From positions 1,623,120-1,687,119 of the forward strand of contig NZ_CP024866.1 of assembly GCF_004136015.1 (NCBI RefSeq): a stretch of 64,000 nucleotides of DNA, given 5' to 3'. Of this stretch, positions 9,789 to 22,482 are shown one piece after another (position 1 is the stretch's first letter; every line of letters begins with the position of its first letter). This DNA is from Pseudomonas sp. ACM7 (GTDB lineage Bacteria > Pseudomonadota > Gammaproteobacteria > Pseudomonadales > Pseudomonadaceae). Below the pieces are notes generated by a model, which saw nothing but the letters and a program-made list of their open reading frames with translations, ran no database searches and had not been told where the DNA came from. Made by a program: the position numbers and the translations under genes.

Positions 9789-10694
9789 ATGCTGGATTCC
9801 CTACCTGCACCGCTGCGAGGCGTCATTGCCTCGCTGCTGTTGGCACTGAACACGATTGCCTGCTGCACACCGCTGTTCATCGTCGCAATTTTCAAACTGC
9901 TGCTGCCCTTCCCCGCCGCCCAGCGTTTTACCGATTGGCTGATGAGCCACATCCACGAAGCCTGGATCAGCAACAACAAAGCGTGGATGGACTTGCTCGG
10001 GCACACACGCTGGACGCTCAGCGGCCTGGAAGGTCTGGACTATCAGCACTCGTACTTGATCACCAGCAACCACCAGAGCTGGGTCGACATCATGGTGTTG
10101 CAGTACGTGCTGAACCGGAAGATTCGCCCGCTGAAGTTCTTCCTCAAACAGGAACTGATCTGGGTGCCGGTGATTGGTCTGGCGTGGTGGGCGCTCGGCT
10201 TTCCGTTCATGAAGCGCTACTCCAAGGCCTACCTGGAGAAGCACCCGGAGAAGAAAGGCAAAGACCTGGAAACCACCCGCAAGACCTGCGACAAGTTCCG
10301 CCATAACCCGGTGGGAATTTTCAACTTCGTCGAAGGCACGCGTTTCACCGAAGGCAAACATGCCCAGCAGAAATCGCCGTTCCGCCACTTGCTCAAACCG
10401 AAGGCGGGCGGCATCGCGTTTGTGCTGGATGCCATGGGTGAGCAATTGGAAGCCATCGTCAACGTGACCATTCACTATCCGGCCGGCCGTCCCGGTTATT
10501 GGGATTTGCTCTGTGGGAACGTGAAGGACGTGGTGGTGCACTTTCAGGAGCTGAAGATTCCGCCGCAGTTCATCGGCAAGAACTATGACCAGGACGGCGA
10601 GTATCGATTGCAGTTTCAGGGCTGGATCAACCAGTTGTGGGATGACAAGGATGCGTTGCTGGACCAGATGCACCGCGAGTATCCAGCGAAGTAG
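9789..10694 (+). CDS. PlsC-type acyltransferase (YihG-like)
   Basis: A 301-residue membrane-associated acyltransferase of the lysophosphatidic-acid acyltransferase superfamily. The catalytic motif is His95-X4-Asp100 in NHQSWVD, and the acceptor-site motif is FVEGTRF around Glu182. An N-terminal hydrophobic helix covers about residues 10-40. Length and motifs fit the YihG/LCLAT1-like branch, which acylates lysophospholipids, rather than the shorter essential PlsC of about 240 residues. Its ATG follows the pta stop directly, so the two are almost certainly cotranscribed and translationally coupled. Acyl donor and acceptor are not determined. Confidence 0.9.
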   Translation: MLDSLPAPLRGVIASLLLALNTIACCTPLFIVAIFKLLLPFPAAQRFTDWLMSHIHEAWISNNKAWMDLLGHTRWTLSGLEGLDYQHSYLITSNHQSWVDIMVLQYVLNRKIRPLKFFLKQELIWVPVIGLAWWALGFPFMKRYSKAYLEKHPEKKGKDLETTRKTCDKFRHNPVGIFNFVEGTRFTEGKHAQQKSPFRHLLKPKAGGIAFVLDAMGEQLEAIVNVTIHYPAGRPGYWDLLCGNVKDVVVHFQELKIPPQFIGKNYDQDGEYRLQFQGWINQLWDDKDALLDQMHREYPAK

Positions 10695-10714
10695 TCCGGC
10701 GTCTATACCGGCCT

Positions 10715-10809
10715 CTTCGCGAGCAAGCCCGCTCCCACAGTGGATTTTTGTCGTACAAAAAATTTGTGTCTCATGAAGATCCACTGTGGGAGCGGGCTTG
10801 CTCGCGAAG
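10715..10809. repeat. REP pair (REPIN-like), gcgggcttgctcgc type
   Basis: Inverted copies at 10715-10740 and 10783-10809 have arms extended by cagtggat/atccactg. They lie between the convergent acyltransferase and cysNC genes. Confidence 0.88.
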
Positions 10810-10825
10810 ACGATTTCAGGGACAC

Positions 10826-10866
10826 AAAAAAACCCGCCGATGTTCACTCATCGGCGGGTTTTTTAT
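10826..10866. terminator. Bidirectional Rho-independent terminator
   Basis: A perfect 12-base stem (10831-10842 with 10849-10860, aacccgccgatg) has an A-run before it and a T-run after it. It serves both convergent genes. Confidence 0.93.
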
Positions 10867-10879
10867 TAATGGCTAACGC

Positions 10880-12778
10880 TTAGATCGCGCCACGCTTGCG
10901 CAGCAGATCCAGCACTTGCTTGACGCTTTCTTCCAGCGACAGCGACTGGGTATCGACCACGAGGTCGGCGTCCAGCGGCACGTCGTACGGGAAGGAATCA
11001 CCCGGGATGTTGTCCCCGGCCGCCGCGTACAGGCCTTGTGGGTCACGCTCGGCACAGACCGTCGGAGAGGCCTGGACGTAGACCGTCAGCAGACGTTCCT
11101 TGCCGATCAGTTCCCTGGCCTGCTCACGACCTTCGGCACTCGGCGCAACAAACGCTGCCAGCGTCAGCAACCCGGCTTCGTTGAACTGACGCGCAACGTG
11201 CGCCGCACGACGCCAGTTCTCGGTACGCCCGGCGCGATCCTGTGGCAGACCTTTGTTCAGGTCGTGACGCAGGTTCTGACCATCGAGTACAAACACCGCA
11301 CGGCCCATGTCGAACAGCTTGCGTTCAACCGCGTAGGCCAGGGTGCTTTTGCCGGCGCCCGACAAGCCGCTGAACAACACGGTGGCCGGTTGCTGGCCGA
11401 AGCGCTGCACGCGTTCTTCGGTGGCTACATGGGCAAGCTTGCCGTGGTGAGTGCTGCTGCCATGGCTCAACGGCTGAGCGATGATCATGCCGGCCGCGAC
11501 GGTGCCATTGGTCAAACGATCGATGACGATGAACGAACCGGTGGTGCGGTTGCTCGCGTAACCGTCCAGTGCGATGGCGGCGTCGAGGCTGACCTTGACC
11601 CGACCGATCTCGTTCAGCTGCAACGAGCTGGCCGGCCCTTCTTCCAGAGTGTTCACATCAACGCGGTTGACGATGCTGGTAATCGAACCCGGCACATAAG
11701 ACGTGGCGCGCTTGATGTCGTATTTCTTGCCCGGCAGCATCGGTTCTTCGGCCATCCACACCAGCATGGCGTCGAAGGCGTCAGTCACTTGCGGCAGGTT
11801 GTCGGCGTGCACCAGCAAGTCGCCGCGGGAGATGTCGATCTCGTCTTCCATGGTCAGCGTCACCGCCTGACCCGGTCCTGCGTGCTCCAGCTCACCTTCG
11901 AAGGTGACGATGGATTTCACGCGGCTGCTCTTGCCCGACGGCAGCACAACGACTTCGTCGCCCTTGTGCACGACGCCGCTGGCCAGGGTGCCGGCGAAAC
12001 CACGGAAGTTCAGGTTCGGACGGTTGACGTACTGCACCGGGAAACGCAGGTCGGTGTAGTTGCGGTCGTTGGCAATCTCGACGGTCTCGAGAATTTCCAT
12101 CAGCGACTGGCCGGTGTACCACGGCGAGCGCTCGGACTTGTTCACCACATTGTCGCCTTTCAGCGCCGACATCGGCACGAAGGCCATGGTGGTCGGCTTG
12201 AAGGCGATGCCTTCGGCGAACTTCAGGTAATCGGCCTTGATCGACTCGAAGACTGTTTCGTCGAAGCCATTGAGGTCCATCTTGTTGATGGCGACAACGA
12301 TGTGTTTGATGCCGAGCAACGAGGCAATGAAGCTGTGGCGACGGGTCTGGGTCTGCACGCCGTAACGGGCGTCGACCAGGATGATCGCCAGGTCACAGGT
12401 GGACGCACCGGTGGCCATGTTGCGGGTGTACTGCTCATGGCCCGGGGTATCGGCAATGATGAATTTGCGTTTGGCGGTGGAGAAATAACGGTAAGCGACA
12501 TCGATGGTGATGCCCTGCTCACGCTCGGCCTGCAGGCCGTCGACCAGCAATGCCAGGTCGATGTCATCGCCAGTGGTGCCGACTTTTTTCGAGTCGCGGG
12601 TAATGGCTTCCAGGTGATCTTCGTAGATCATTTTGGAGTCGTGCAGCAGGCGCCCGATCAGGGTGCTCTTGCCGTCGTCGACGTTGCCACAGGTCAGAAA
12701 GCGCAGCATTTCCTTGCGTTCGTGCTGGCCCAGGTAGGCGAGGATGTCCTCGCTGATCAAATCAGATGCGTGCGACAT
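10880..12778 (-). CDS. cysNC: Sulfate adenylyltransferase large subunit fused to APS kinase
   Basis: A 632-residue bifunctional enzyme. The N-terminal CysN part is an EF-Tu-like GTPase that drives ATP sulfurylase: G1 motif GNVDDGKS at 31-38, then DTPGHEQY and NKMDL. The C-terminal CysC part from about residue 455 is an APS kinase with P-loop GLSGAGKS starting at Gly471 and [15 protein letters not shown]. Together with CysD it turns sulfate into APS and then PAPS. Such NodQ-like fusions are usual in pseudomonads. It begins 9 bases after cysD and ends at a strong terminator. Confidence 0.97.
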   Translation of the reverse strand: MSHASDLISEDILAYLGQHERKEMLRFLTCGNVDDGKSTLIGRLLHDSKMIYEDHLEAITRDSKKVGTTGDDIDLALLVDGLQAEREQGITIDVAYRYFSTAKRKFIIADTPGHEQYTRNMATGASTCDLAIILVDARYGVQTQTRRHSFIASLLGIKHIVVAINKMDLNGFDETVFESIKADYLKFAEGIAFKPTTMAFVPMSALKGDNVVNKSERSPWYTGQSLMEILETVEIANDRNYTDLRFPVQYVNRPNLNFRGFAGTLASGVVHKGDEVVVLPSGKSSRVKSIVTFEGELEHAGPGQAVTLTMEDEIDISRGDLLVHADNLPQVTDAFDAMLVWMAEEPMLPGKKYDIKRATSYVPGSITSIVNRVDVNTLEEGPASSLQLNEIGRVKVSLDAAIALDGYASNRTTGSFIVIDRLTNGTVAAGMIIAQPLSHGSSTHHGKLAHVATEERVQRFGQQPATVLFSGLSGAGKSTLAYAVERKLFDMGRAVFVLDGQNLRHDLNKGLPQDRAGRTENWRRAAHVARQFNEAGLLTLAAFVAPSAEGREQARELIGKERLLTVYVQASPTVCAERDPQGLYAAAGDNIPGDSFPYDVPLDADLVVDTQSLSLEESVKQVLDLLRKRGAI

Positions 12779-12787
12779 GACAACCCC

Positions 12788-13705
12788 TTAGAAATAACCC
12801 TGACGTTTCTTTTCTTCCATCGAGCCTGCGCCATCGTGATCGATGACCCGGCCCTGGCGTTCGGAAGTTCGCGTCAGGAGCATTTCCTGAATGATGTCGG
12901 TCAGGCTGGTGGCCTCGGACTCGACCGCACCGGTCAGCGGGTAGTCGCCCAGTGTGCGGAAACGGACCTTCTTCTTGACGATGCGCGCCTTGTCTTCATC
13001 GCTCAGGTGATTGAGCAGGCGTTCGTCGTCGATCATGATCCAGGTGCCATTCATCTCGATAACGTCGCGCTCGGCGGCGAAATACAGCGGCACAATCGGG
13101 ATGCCTTCGAGGTAGATGTACTGCCAGATGTCCAATTCGGTCCAGTTCGACAACGGGAAAACACGGATCGATTCGCCCTTGTTGACCTTGCCATTGTAGA
13201 CGTTCCACAACTCGGGACGCTGGTTTTTCGGGTCCCAGCGGTGCTTCGTATCGCGGAAGGAATACACGCGCTCTTTGGCACGGGACTTCTCTTCGTCACG
13301 ACGGGCACCACCGAAAGCGGCATCGAAACCGTACTTGTCGAGGGCCTGCTTGAGGCCTTCGGTTTTCATGATGTCAGTGTGCTTGGCGCTACCGTGGGTC
13401 AGCGGGTTGATGCCCTGCGCGACGCCATCGGGGTTCACGTGCACGATCAGGTCCAGGCCGAGTTCTTCGACCATGCGATCGCGGAACGTGTACATTTCCT
13501 TGAACTTCCACCGGGTGTCGACGTGCATCACCGGGAACGGCAGTTTGCCGGGGAAGAATGCCTTGCGCGCAAGGTGCAGCATCACGGCGGAGTCTTTACC
13601 GACGGAGTACAGCATCACCGGGTTATCGAACTCGGCGGCGACCTCGCGGATGATGTGGATGCTTTCGGCCTCCAGCTGTTTCAGATGCGTCAGTTTGTCG
13701 ACCAT
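12788..13705 (-). CDS. cysD: Sulfate adenylyltransferase small subunit
   Basis: A 305-residue PP-loop ATP pyrophosphatase-type subunit that adenylates sulfate in complex with the CysN GTPase. The PP-loop SVGKDS is at residues 34-39 and is followed by [12 protein letters not shown]. The C-terminal [17 protein letters not shown] segment is the family signature. It is first gene of a cysD-cysNC operon. The 5' region holds no operator I can identify, although cys genes are commonly activated by CysB. Full length and intact. Confidence 0.97.
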   Translation of the reverse strand: MVDKLTHLKQLEAESIHIIREVAAEFDNPVMLYSVGKDSAVMLHLARKAFFPGKLPFPVMHVDTRWKFKEMYTFRDRMVEELGLDLIVHVNPDGVAQGINPLTHGSAKHTDIMKTEGLKQALDKYGFDAAFGGARRDEEKSRAKERVYSFRDTKHRWDPKNQRPELWNVYNGKVNKGESIRVFPLSNWTELDIWQYIYLEGIPIVPLYFAAERDVIEMNGTWIMIDDERLLNHLSDEDKARIVKKKVRFRTLGDYPLTGAVESEATSLTDIIQEMLLTRTSERQGRVIDHDGAGSMEEKKRQGYF

Positions 13706-13848
13706 GGCTACTCACGAAAATGATCTTATGGACGGCCAGCGGGCCGTGTTCGAGCGGGGAATCCTAGCACAGCGACCTCTTCTAATCAGGACGTGAGCTA
13801 GATCGAAAGGGTATATGAATATACCCCCTCGTTTGGGCTACGGTCTCT

Positions 13849-13926
13849 GTAGGAGCTGCCGAAGGCTGCGATCTTTTGACTTTGATTTTCAAGATCAAAA
13901 GATCGCAGCCTTCGGCAGCTCCTACA
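13849..13926. repeat. REP pair, taggagctgccgaaggctgcgatc type
   Basis: Inverted copies at 13849-13878 and 13897-13926 lie in the 246-base gap between the Nif3-family gene and cysD. The rest of that gap (13706-13848) must hold the cysD promoter. Confidence 0.88.
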
Positions 13927-13951
13927 CAGGGGAATGCATTGGTTCAGGAAA

Positions 13952-14710
13952 TCAGATGGGGTTCGGGCAATCGATGAAGATGTGCTCAAGGGCAAAACGC
14001 CGCGCCAGATAATCGCCCAGGGCCTGCACGCCATAACGCTCGGTGGCGTGATGGCCGGCGGCGATGAAGCTGATGTCGTTTTCCCGGGCGCTGTGAAAGG
14101 TCTGCTCGGACGCCTCACCGCTGAGGTACAAGTCGACGCCCGCCAGCACGGCCTGATCGATGTAACCCTGACCGCCACCGGTGCACCAGCCAACGCGGCG
14201 AATCATCTCGCTGCCTTCGATCAGCAACGGCTCGCGGCCCATGACTTCTTGTACGCGACGGGCAAAATCGCGGGCCGTCACCGGCTCGCTCAATGAACCG
14301 ACCAGGCCGACAACTTTGAGATTGTCCGGGTCCAATGGGCCTTCCACGGTGATATCGAGCTGACGTGCCAGTTGAACGTTATTGCCGACTTCCGGGTGCA
14401 GATCCAGCGGCAGATGGTAGGACAATAGACTGATATCGTGCTTGAGCAGGGTTTTCAACCGACGCTGCTTCATGCCGGTGATGCACGGATTCTCGCCTTT
14501 CCAGAAATAGCCGTGATGCACCAGCAACAGGTCGGCGCTGGCTTCCACGGCGGCGTCGAGCAACGCCTGGCTGGCGGTGACGCCACTGACGATGCGCATG
14601 ACCTGCGGCCGGCCTTCGACCTGCAACCCGTTGGGGCAGTAATCGGCAATCTTTGCACTGTTAAGGTAACGGTCGGCTTCTTCGACCAGGGTGCTCAGGG
14701 CGACGGCCAT
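13952..14710 (-). CDS. Nif3-like dinuclear metal centre protein (YbgI family)
   Basis: A 252-residue member of the NIF3/YbgI family, which forms toroidal hexamers with a two-metal site in each subunit. Visible metal-ligand motifs are LLVHHGYFW near residue 64 and AAGHHATERYG near 215, both as in YbgI. The biochemical role of the family is debated; GTP cyclohydrolase-type activity and links to DNA repair have been proposed. The ATG at 14710 has GGAG at good distance. It is divergent from algW, an arrangement I recall from PAO1 (PA4445/PA4446). Confidence 0.9.
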   Translation of the reverse strand: MAVALSTLVEEADRYLNSAKIADYCPNGLQVEGRPQVMRIVSGVTASQALLDAAVEASADLLLVHHGYFWKGENPCITGMKQRRLKTLLKHDISLLSYHLPLDLHPEVGNNVQLARQLDITVEGPLDPDNLKVVGLVGSLSEPVTARDFARRVQEVMGREPLLIEGSEMIRRVGWCTGGGQGYIDQAVLAGVDLYLSGEASEQTFHSARENDISFIAAGHHATERYGVQALGDYLARRFALEHIFIDCPNPI

Positions 14711-14731
14711 AAAAGACTCCTAAATATCCCG

Positions 14732-14759
14732 TTCAGAGGCACGCTTCGCCTCGTATAAT
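14732..14759 (+). promoter_or_regulatory. Candidate sigma70 promoter of algW
   Basis: TTCAGA (14732-14737), a 16-base spacer and a perfect TATAAT (14754-14759) lie 54 bases before the algW ATG. The -35 is imperfect. Confidence 0.5.
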
Positions 14760-14812
14760 GCGCGACATTATGGGCGGTCTCATACCGCCTGCAACCTCTC
14801 AGGACGTGCTTA

Positions 14813-15973
<1,161 letters not shown>

Positions 15974-16021
15974 ATGTTGCAGGGCACACCACGAGCAAGA
16001 CTTAAGGTCGGTGTTGCCCCA

Positions 16022-16115
16022 TTCGCGAGCAAGCCCGCTCCCACACTGGATCTTCGGTGAACACATTATTTGTGAGCACCGAAGATCCAGTGTGGGAGCG
16101 GGCTTGCTCGCGAAG
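16022..16115. repeat. REP pair (REPIN-like), gcgggcttgctcgc type
   Basis: Inverted copies at 16022-16045 and 16091-16115 have arms extended by ctggatcttcggtg and its complement. They lie between convergent algW and hisC. Confidence 0.88.
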
Positions 16116-16120
16116 GCGAC

Positions 16121-17173
16121 TCAGAGGTCGCCGAGGCCGTCGATCAACGCCTGATTCTGCTCCGGCGTGCCAATCGAGATCCGCAGGAACTGGGCAATCC
16201 GTTCCTGCTTGAAGTGCCGAACGATCACACCCTGCTCGCGCAACTTTGCAGCCAACCCAGCCGCATCGTGTTTCGGATGACGGGCGAAGATGAAGTTCGC
16301 CGCCGACGGCAACACTTCAAAGCCCTTCGCTTCCAGCTGCCCGATCACCTTATCGCGACTCTCAATCACCAACCGGCACGTCTTGTCGAAGTGCTCACGA
16401 TCCTCGAACGCCGCCGCAGCTCCCACAATCGCCAGACGATCCAGCGGATAGGAGTTGAAGCTGTTCTTGATCCGCTCCAGCGCCTCGATCAGGTCCGGAT
16501 GCCCTACCGCCAGACCCACCCGCAGACCGGCCAGCGAGCGGGACTTGGACAGGGTCTGGGTCACCAGCAGGTTCGGATAACGATCCACCAGGCTGATCGC
16601 CGTCTCACCGCCGAAATCGATGTAAGCCTCATCCACCACAACCACTGAATCCGGGCTGGCCTTGAGGATTTGCTCCACGGCATCCAGCGCCAACAGGCAG
16701 CCAGTCGGTGCGTTCGGGTTAGGGAAGATGATCCCGCCGTTCGGCTTGGCATAGTCCGCCGGGTTGATCTGGAACTGCTCGTCCAGCGGCACCGCGTCGA
16801 AGGCGATGCCGTACAACCCGCAGTAAACCGGATAGAAGCTGTAGCTGATGTCCGGGAACAGCAGCGGCTGATCGTGCTGCAGCAAACCGTGAAAGATGTG
16901 CGCCAGGACTTCATCGGAACCATTGCCGAGAAACACCTGATTGCTCTGCACGCCGTAGTACTGGGCGACCGCTTGCTTGAGCAGGTCGCTGTTCGGGTCC
17001 GGGTACAGACGCAGGTTGTCATTCAGTTCGGCCTGCATCGCCGCCAAGGCTTTTGGCGATGGACCGTACGGGTTTTCGTTGGTGTTGAGCTTCACCAGCT
17101 TCGCCAGTTTCGGCTGCTCGCCCGGCACATAAGGCACCAGATTCTTGACGAACGGGCTCCAGAATTTACTCAT
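16121..17173 (-). CDS. hisC: Histidinol-phosphate aminotransferase
   Basis: A 350-residue class-II PLP aminotransferase that converts imidazole acetol phosphate to histidinol phosphate. It begins [28 protein letters not shown] near residue 32 and the PLP lysine in [14 protein letters not shown] near residue 215 are the family hallmarks. It starts 2 bases after hisD and forms a hisG-hisD-hisC string. Pseudomonads often carry a second hisC elsewhere; this one corresponds by context to the hisGDC copy. Confidence 0.96.
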   Translation of the reverse strand: MSKFWSPFVKNLVPYVPGEQPKLAKLVKLNTNENPYGPSPKALAAMQAELNDNLRLYPDPNSDLLKQAVAQYYGVQSNQVFLGNGSDEVLAHIFHGLLQHDQPLLFPDISYSFYPVYCGLYGIAFDAVPLDEQFQINPADYAKPNGGIIFPNPNAPTGCLLALDAVEQILKASPDSVVVVDEAYIDFGGETAISLVDRYPNLLVTQTLSKSRSLAGLRVGLAVGHPDLIEALERIKNSFNSYPLDRLAIVGAAAAFEDREHFDKTCRLVIESRDKVIGQLEAKGFEVLPSAANFIFARHPKHDAAGLAAKLREQGVIVRHFKQERIAQFLRISIGTPEQNQALIDGLGDL

Positions 17174-17175
17174 GT

Positions 17176-18513
17176 TCAGTTCCCCTGCCCTTGTGAAGAG
17201 TCTTCGTCAAGGATGCGGTATTCGGCGCTCCGCGCGTGGGCGGTCAGCGACTCGCCACGGGCCAGCACGGAAGCGGTTTTGCCCAGTTCCGACGCACCCT
17301 GCTCGGAGCAGAAGATGATCGACGAACGCTTCTGGAAGTCGTACACACCCAGCGGCGAGGAGAAACGCGCGGTGCCGGAGGTTGGCAACACGTGGTTGGG
17401 ACCTGCGCAGTAGTCGCCCAAGGCTTCGGAGGTGTGACGGCCCATGAAGATCGCGCCAGCGTGGCGAATCTTCGTCAGCCAGGCCTGCGGATCAGCAACG
17501 GACAACTCAAGGTGTTCCGGTGCAATGCGGTTGGCCACTTCGATGGCTTGGTCCATGTCGCGGACCTTGATCAGCGCGCCACGGCCATTGATCGACGTTT
17601 CGATGATCTCGGCGCGCTCCATGGTCGGCAGCAGTTTGGCGATGCTGGCGGCGACCTTGTCGAGGAACTCGGCGTCCGGGCTGACCAGAATCGCCTGGGC
17701 GTCTTCGTCGTGCTCGGCTTGGGAGAACAGGTCCATGGCGATCCAGTCCGGATCAGTCTGGCCGTCGCATACCACGAGGATTTCGGATGGGCCGGCGATC
17801 ATGTCGATGCCGACCTGGCCGAACACGTGGCGCTTGGCGGTGGCGACGTAGATGTTGCCCGGACCGACCACTTTGTCGACCTTCGGCACGCTTTCGGTGC
17901 CGTAAGCCAGCGCGGCGACCGCTTGAGCGCCGCCGATGGTGAACACGCGGTCGACGCCGGCGATGCAGGCTGCGGCCAGCACCAGTTCGTTGATTTCGCC
18001 ACGAGGCGTCGGCACCACCATGACCACTTCGGTCACACCGGCCACCTTGGCCGGAATCGCGTTCATCAGTACCGAGGACGGATAAGACGCCTTGCCGCCC
18101 GGTACGTACAGACCGGCGCGATCCAGCGGCGTGACCTTCTGACCCAGCACGGTGCCGTCGGCTTCGGTGTAGCTCCAGGAATCCTGTTTCTGTTTCTCGT
18201 GGTAGCTGCGTACTCGGGACGCGGCTTTTTCCAGCGCTTCACGCTGCGGCACGGTGATTCGGGTCAGGGCCAGTTCCAGGCGTTCGCGAGGCAGGATCAG
18301 GTCCGCCATGGACGCGACCTGCAGGCCGTCGAACTTCTGGGTGAATTCCACCAGCGCCGCATCGCCACGCTCGCGCACGGCCTTGATGATATCCAGCACC
18401 CGCTGATTGACCGAGTCGTCAGACACACTTTCCCAGCTCAGCAGATGATCCAGATGATGTGCGAAATCCGGGTCAGCAGCGTTGAGTCGGCGAATTGCAG
18501 TCGGTGCGGTCAT
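17176..18513 (-). CDS. hisD: Histidinol dehydrogenase
   Basis: A 445-residue zinc enzyme that carries out the last two steps of histidine synthesis, oxidising histidinol to histidine with two NAD+. It contains [30 protein letters not shown] and [10 protein letters not shown], and [23 protein letters not shown] is close to the classic signature. The length is slightly over the usual 430. The middle gene of hisG-hisD-hisC: 126 bases separate it from hisG, and hisC starts 2 bases after its stop. Confidence 0.97.
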   Translation of the reverse strand: MTAPTAIRRLNAADPDFAHHLDHLLSWESVSDDSVNQRVLDIIKAVRERGDAALVEFTQKFDGLQVASMADLILPRERLELALTRITVPQREALEKAASRVRSYHEKQKQDSWSYTEADGTVLGQKVTPLDRAGLYVPGGKASYPSSVLMNAIPAKVAGVTEVVMVVPTPRGEINELVLAAACIAGVDRVFTIGGAQAVAALAYGTESVPKVDKVVGPGNIYVATAKRHVFGQVGIDMIAGPSEILVVCDGQTDPDWIAMDLFSQAEHDEDAQAILVSPDAEFLDKVAASIAKLLPTMERAEIIETSINGRGALIKVRDMDQAIEVANRIAPEHLELSVADPQAWLTKIRHAGAIFMGRHTSEALGDYCAGPNHVLPTSGTARFSSPLGVYDFQKRSSIIFCSEQGASELGKTASVLARGESLTAHARSAEYRILDEDSSQGQGN

Positions 18514-18639
18514 AGCGAGAGCCTCATAGGAATGGCAAAAACTCAGGCGCCCTAACTTAGCAGTCGTTTCCGCTTGGGCACCTGAGAATTCTGGCTATGA
18601 GGCGGATAGACGGGCGCGACTTAACGTCGCGCAGGTGAA

Positions 18640-19275
18640 TCAGCCGCGGTGTCGAGACTCCACTGCCTTGCGCAGGGTGTCGATCAACGCCTGGATACGG
18701 GCGTGCTGCATTTTCATCGAAGCCTTGTTCACGATCAGCCGGGAGCTGATGTCGGCAATGAAATCCTGGGGTTCCAGACCATTGGCGCGCAGGGTGTTGC
18801 CGGTATCGACCACGTCGATGATCTTGTCTGCCAGACCGATCAGCGGCGCCAGTTCCATCGAGCCATAGAGCTTGATGATGTCGACCTGACGGCCCTGTTC
18901 GGCGTAGTAGCGCTTGGCAACGTTGACGAATTTGGTCGCCACACGCAGGCGGCCCTTGGGCTCGACATCGCCGACACGGCCGGCGGTCATCAGCTTGCAG
19001 AGGGCAATTCTCAGGTCCAATGGCTCGTACAAACCCTGGCCGCCGTATTCCATCAGCACATCTTTACCGGCGACGCCCAGGTCAGCGGCACCATGTTCGA
19101 CGTAAGTCGGCACATCGGTGGCGCGCACGATCAGCAGACGTACATCGGCCTGAGTCGTGGGGATGATCAGCTTGCGGCTCTTGTCCGGATTCTCGGTCGG
19201 CACGATGCCCGCTTCAGCCAGAAGCGGCAGGGTGTCGTCAAGGATGCGGCCCTTGGACAGTGCGATGGTCAACAT
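18640..19275 (-). CDS. hisG: ATP phosphoribosyltransferase, short form
   Basis: A 211-residue HisG that starts histidine synthesis by joining ATP and PRPP. It has the [15 protein letters not shown] start, the [17 protein letters not shown] segment and the PRPP site [18 protein letters not shown] stretch (here [15 protein letters not shown]). The regulatory C-terminal domain of the long form is absent, so it should need the HisZ partner, which is not in this window. It lies downstream of murA on the same strand, as I recall from PAO1, with 128 bases between them. Confidence 0.96.
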   Translation of the reverse strand: MLTIALSKGRILDDTLPLLAEAGIVPTENPDKSRKLIIPTTQADVRLLIVRATDVPTYVEHGAADLGVAGKDVLMEYGGQGLYEPLDLRIALCKLMTAGRVGDVEPKGRLRVATKFVNVAKRYYAEQGRQVDIIKLYGSMELAPLIGLADKIIDVVDTGNTLRANGLEPQDFIADISSRLIVNKASMKMQHARIQALIDTLRKAVESRHRG

Positions 19276-19403
19276 GGGAAACGTCAGTCCTTATCAAGGT
19301 ACTCATGCCCGGTCGCAAATGGCGCCGGACACACATCGAGCCTGAAGCAGGCTCGACTTGAAACGAAATCAACGGGCGCGTCCCTGCGCCCATGCAGCAG
19401 AAA

Positions 19404-20931
<1,528 letters not shown>

Positions 20932-20975
20932 GCTCAACCTCAATCGGCGCCCTGTGCGCGCGGGTCGGACATCAT

Positions 20976-21043
20976 ACAAAAAAGCCCCGCGCCTGCGAAC
21001 CCCGCGAAGCAGGACTCTGACGGGGGGCTTCTTTATAGATGCG
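20976..21043 (-). terminator. Probable terminator of the mla operon
   Basis: Outer arms aagcccc (20982-20988) and ggggctt (21034-21040) enclose a smaller cctgc/gcagg hairpin. Read on the minus strand the outer stem is followed by six T bases. It sits between mlaB and ibaG. Confidence 0.6.
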
Positions 21044-21044
21044 G

Positions 21045-21350
21045 TTAGGGATGCGCCAACAACTCGGTCAATTCGCTGACCTGAGCGATTTCGCGCATGT
21101 CTTCTGGCATCTTGCGGATGCTCAGCGCCTTCCCGGCCGCCTCGGCATCACGCATGAAACACAGCAGCAACGACAAGCCGACACTGCTGGACTTCAACAC
21201 AGCCGAGCAATCGATCACCAGTGCAGCGGCCTTGCTGGATTTAATCAGCGCCTGCCCCTGCTTGCGCAAGCCGGGGCCGGTGCGGTAATCCAGCATGCCG
21301 CTAAGCGTCAGCTCGCCGGATTCGCTCATGCGAATGGCCGACACACTCAT
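21045..21350 (-). CDS. mlaB: Mla complex STAS-domain subunit MlaB
   Basis: A 101-residue cytoplasmic STAS-domain protein that binds the ATPase MlaF and stabilises the MlaFEDB phospholipid transporter. GELTLSGMLDYRTGPGL and LVIDCSAVLKSSSVGLSLLL are the STAS beta strands and the conserved Ser-containing loop. Its ATG at 21350 overlaps the mlaC stop by an ATGA-type junction, so the longer frame to 21416 is not used. Last gene of mlaFEDCB, followed by a terminator-like stem. Confidence 0.93.
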   Translation of the reverse strand: MSVSAIRMSESGELTLSGMLDYRTGPGLRKQGQALIKSSKAAALVIDCSAVLKSSSVGLSLLLCFMRDAEAAGKALSIRKMPEDMREIAQVSELTELLAHP

Positions 21351-22003
21351 TGAGCTTGCGTCTCGGTTGTTTGCTTCTGACTGGCTTCCTTGGCTTTGGC
21401 GACTTCCCCGGCCCAACCATTGATGGTCTTGTCCAGGTCATTGCCATTGCGCTGCATCGCATCAGCGAACTGATCACGGAACAGCTTGCCAATGTTAATG
21501 CCGTTGATGATCACGTTGCGCAGTTTCCACTCGCCATTGATCTTTTCGAGTGTGTAAGACACAGGATAGATCGCGCCGTTGCTGCCTTTGACCGTCATGG
21601 CAACGCTTGTACGATCTCCCGACTCATCCTTGGCAGGGTCGACGACGATCCCCTGATTGTTGTATTCGAGCAAAGCGTTGCCATAGAACTGGAACAGACC
21701 CTTTTTGAAGTTTTCTTCAAAGGTCTTCATTTGCGCAGGCGTGGCTTTGCGCGAGTATTTGACCGTCATGATGCTCTTGGAAATGCCCTCGGCATCCACA
21801 ACAGGTCCGACGATGGTGTCCAGCGCGGCATAAAAGTCTTTCGGATCCTGCTTGTACTTCTCTTTATTGGCCGCCAGATCGGCAAGTAACCGATTGGTGG
21901 TGTCCTGTACCAGTTCGTGCGCGGAAGGCGCCGCCACGGCGTTAGCCATCAACGGCAGGGCCGCGAGTAATACCAACAGGCCACGTCGCAAGGTAGAGAT
22001 CAT
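21347..22003 (-). CDS. mlaC: Periplasmic phospholipid-binding protein MlaC
   Basis: A 218-residue periplasmic shuttle (Ttg2D family) that carries phospholipids between the outer-membrane MlaA complex and the inner-membrane MlaFEDB transporter. A signal peptide covers residues 1-24 with a likely cut after AVA. The mature part has YSRKATPAQMKTFEENF and INGEWKLRNVIINGINIGKLFR, both typical of the family. The C-terminal 20 residues are Lys/Gln/Thr-rich and probably disordered. Pseudomonas mutants in this system are usually more permeable to solvents or antibiotics. Confidence 0.95.
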   Translation of the reverse strand: MISTLRRGLLVLLAALPLMANAVAAPSAHELVQDTTNRLLADLAANKEKYKQDPKDFYAALDTIVGPVVDAEGISKSIMTVKYSRKATPAQMKTFEENFKKGLFQFYGNALLEYNNQGIVVDPAKDESGDRTSVAMTVKGSNGAIYPVSYTLEKINGEWKLRNVIINGINIGKLFRDQFADAMQRNGNDLDKTINGWAGEVAKAKEASQKQTTETQAQ

Positions 22004-22014
22004 TCAAAAGCTCC

Positions 22015-22482
22015 TCATTTGGCGTCTTTACTAACGGTATTGAGCAGAAACTTACCGATCAGGTCTTCGAGTACCAGCGACGACTGGGTGTCGTGAATGG
22101 TTCCACCATCCTTGAGCAAGCCTTCTTCGCCGCCCACGCTGAGACCGATGTACTTCTCGCCCAACAGTCCAGCGGTCAGGATAGATGCAGTGGAGTCAGT
22201 CGGCAGGTTATCTACGCGTTTTTCCAGCTGCATGGTCACTCGACCGGTGAAACTGTCGCGGTCCAGATCGATCGCTGTGACCTTGCCGATGGTCACACCG
22301 GCCATGGTCACTTTAGCTCTGACCGTCAAACCGGCGATATTGTCGAAATACGCATAAAGTTTATAAGTGTCGGTGGTTGCGCTCGGGGACAGGCCACTCA
22401 CCCGCAACGCCAGCAACAGCAAAGCCAGGATGCCAGCCAGCAAGAAAAGGCCGACACCGATTTCCAGGGTGCGGTTTTGCAT
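22015..22482 (-). CDS. mlaD: MCE-domain subunit MlaD
   Basis: A 155-residue inner-membrane protein with one N-terminal transmembrane helix (about residues 7-27) and one MCE domain in the periplasm. It forms the hexameric ring through which lipids pass to MlaC. Motifs are YAYFDNIAGLTVRAKVTMAGVTIGKV and LTAGLLGEKYIGL. It starts 1 base after or overlapping the mlaE end and lies 11 bases before mlaC. Typical length for MlaD and intact. Confidence 0.95.
   Translation of the reverse strand: MQNRTLEIGVGLFLLAGILALLLLALRVSGLSPSATTDTYKLYAYFDNIAGLTVRAKVTMAGVTIGKVTAIDLDRDSFTGRVTMQLEKRVDNLPTDSTASILTAGLLGEKYIGLSVGGEEGLLKDGGTIHDTQSSLVLEDLIGKFLLNTVSKDAK

Noticed and set aside
10916..13723. 935-residue open frame antisense to cysNC and cysD
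   Set aside because: It mirrors two certain genes and has no start context, domain or ribosome site; long antisense frames are expected in high-GC coding DNA.
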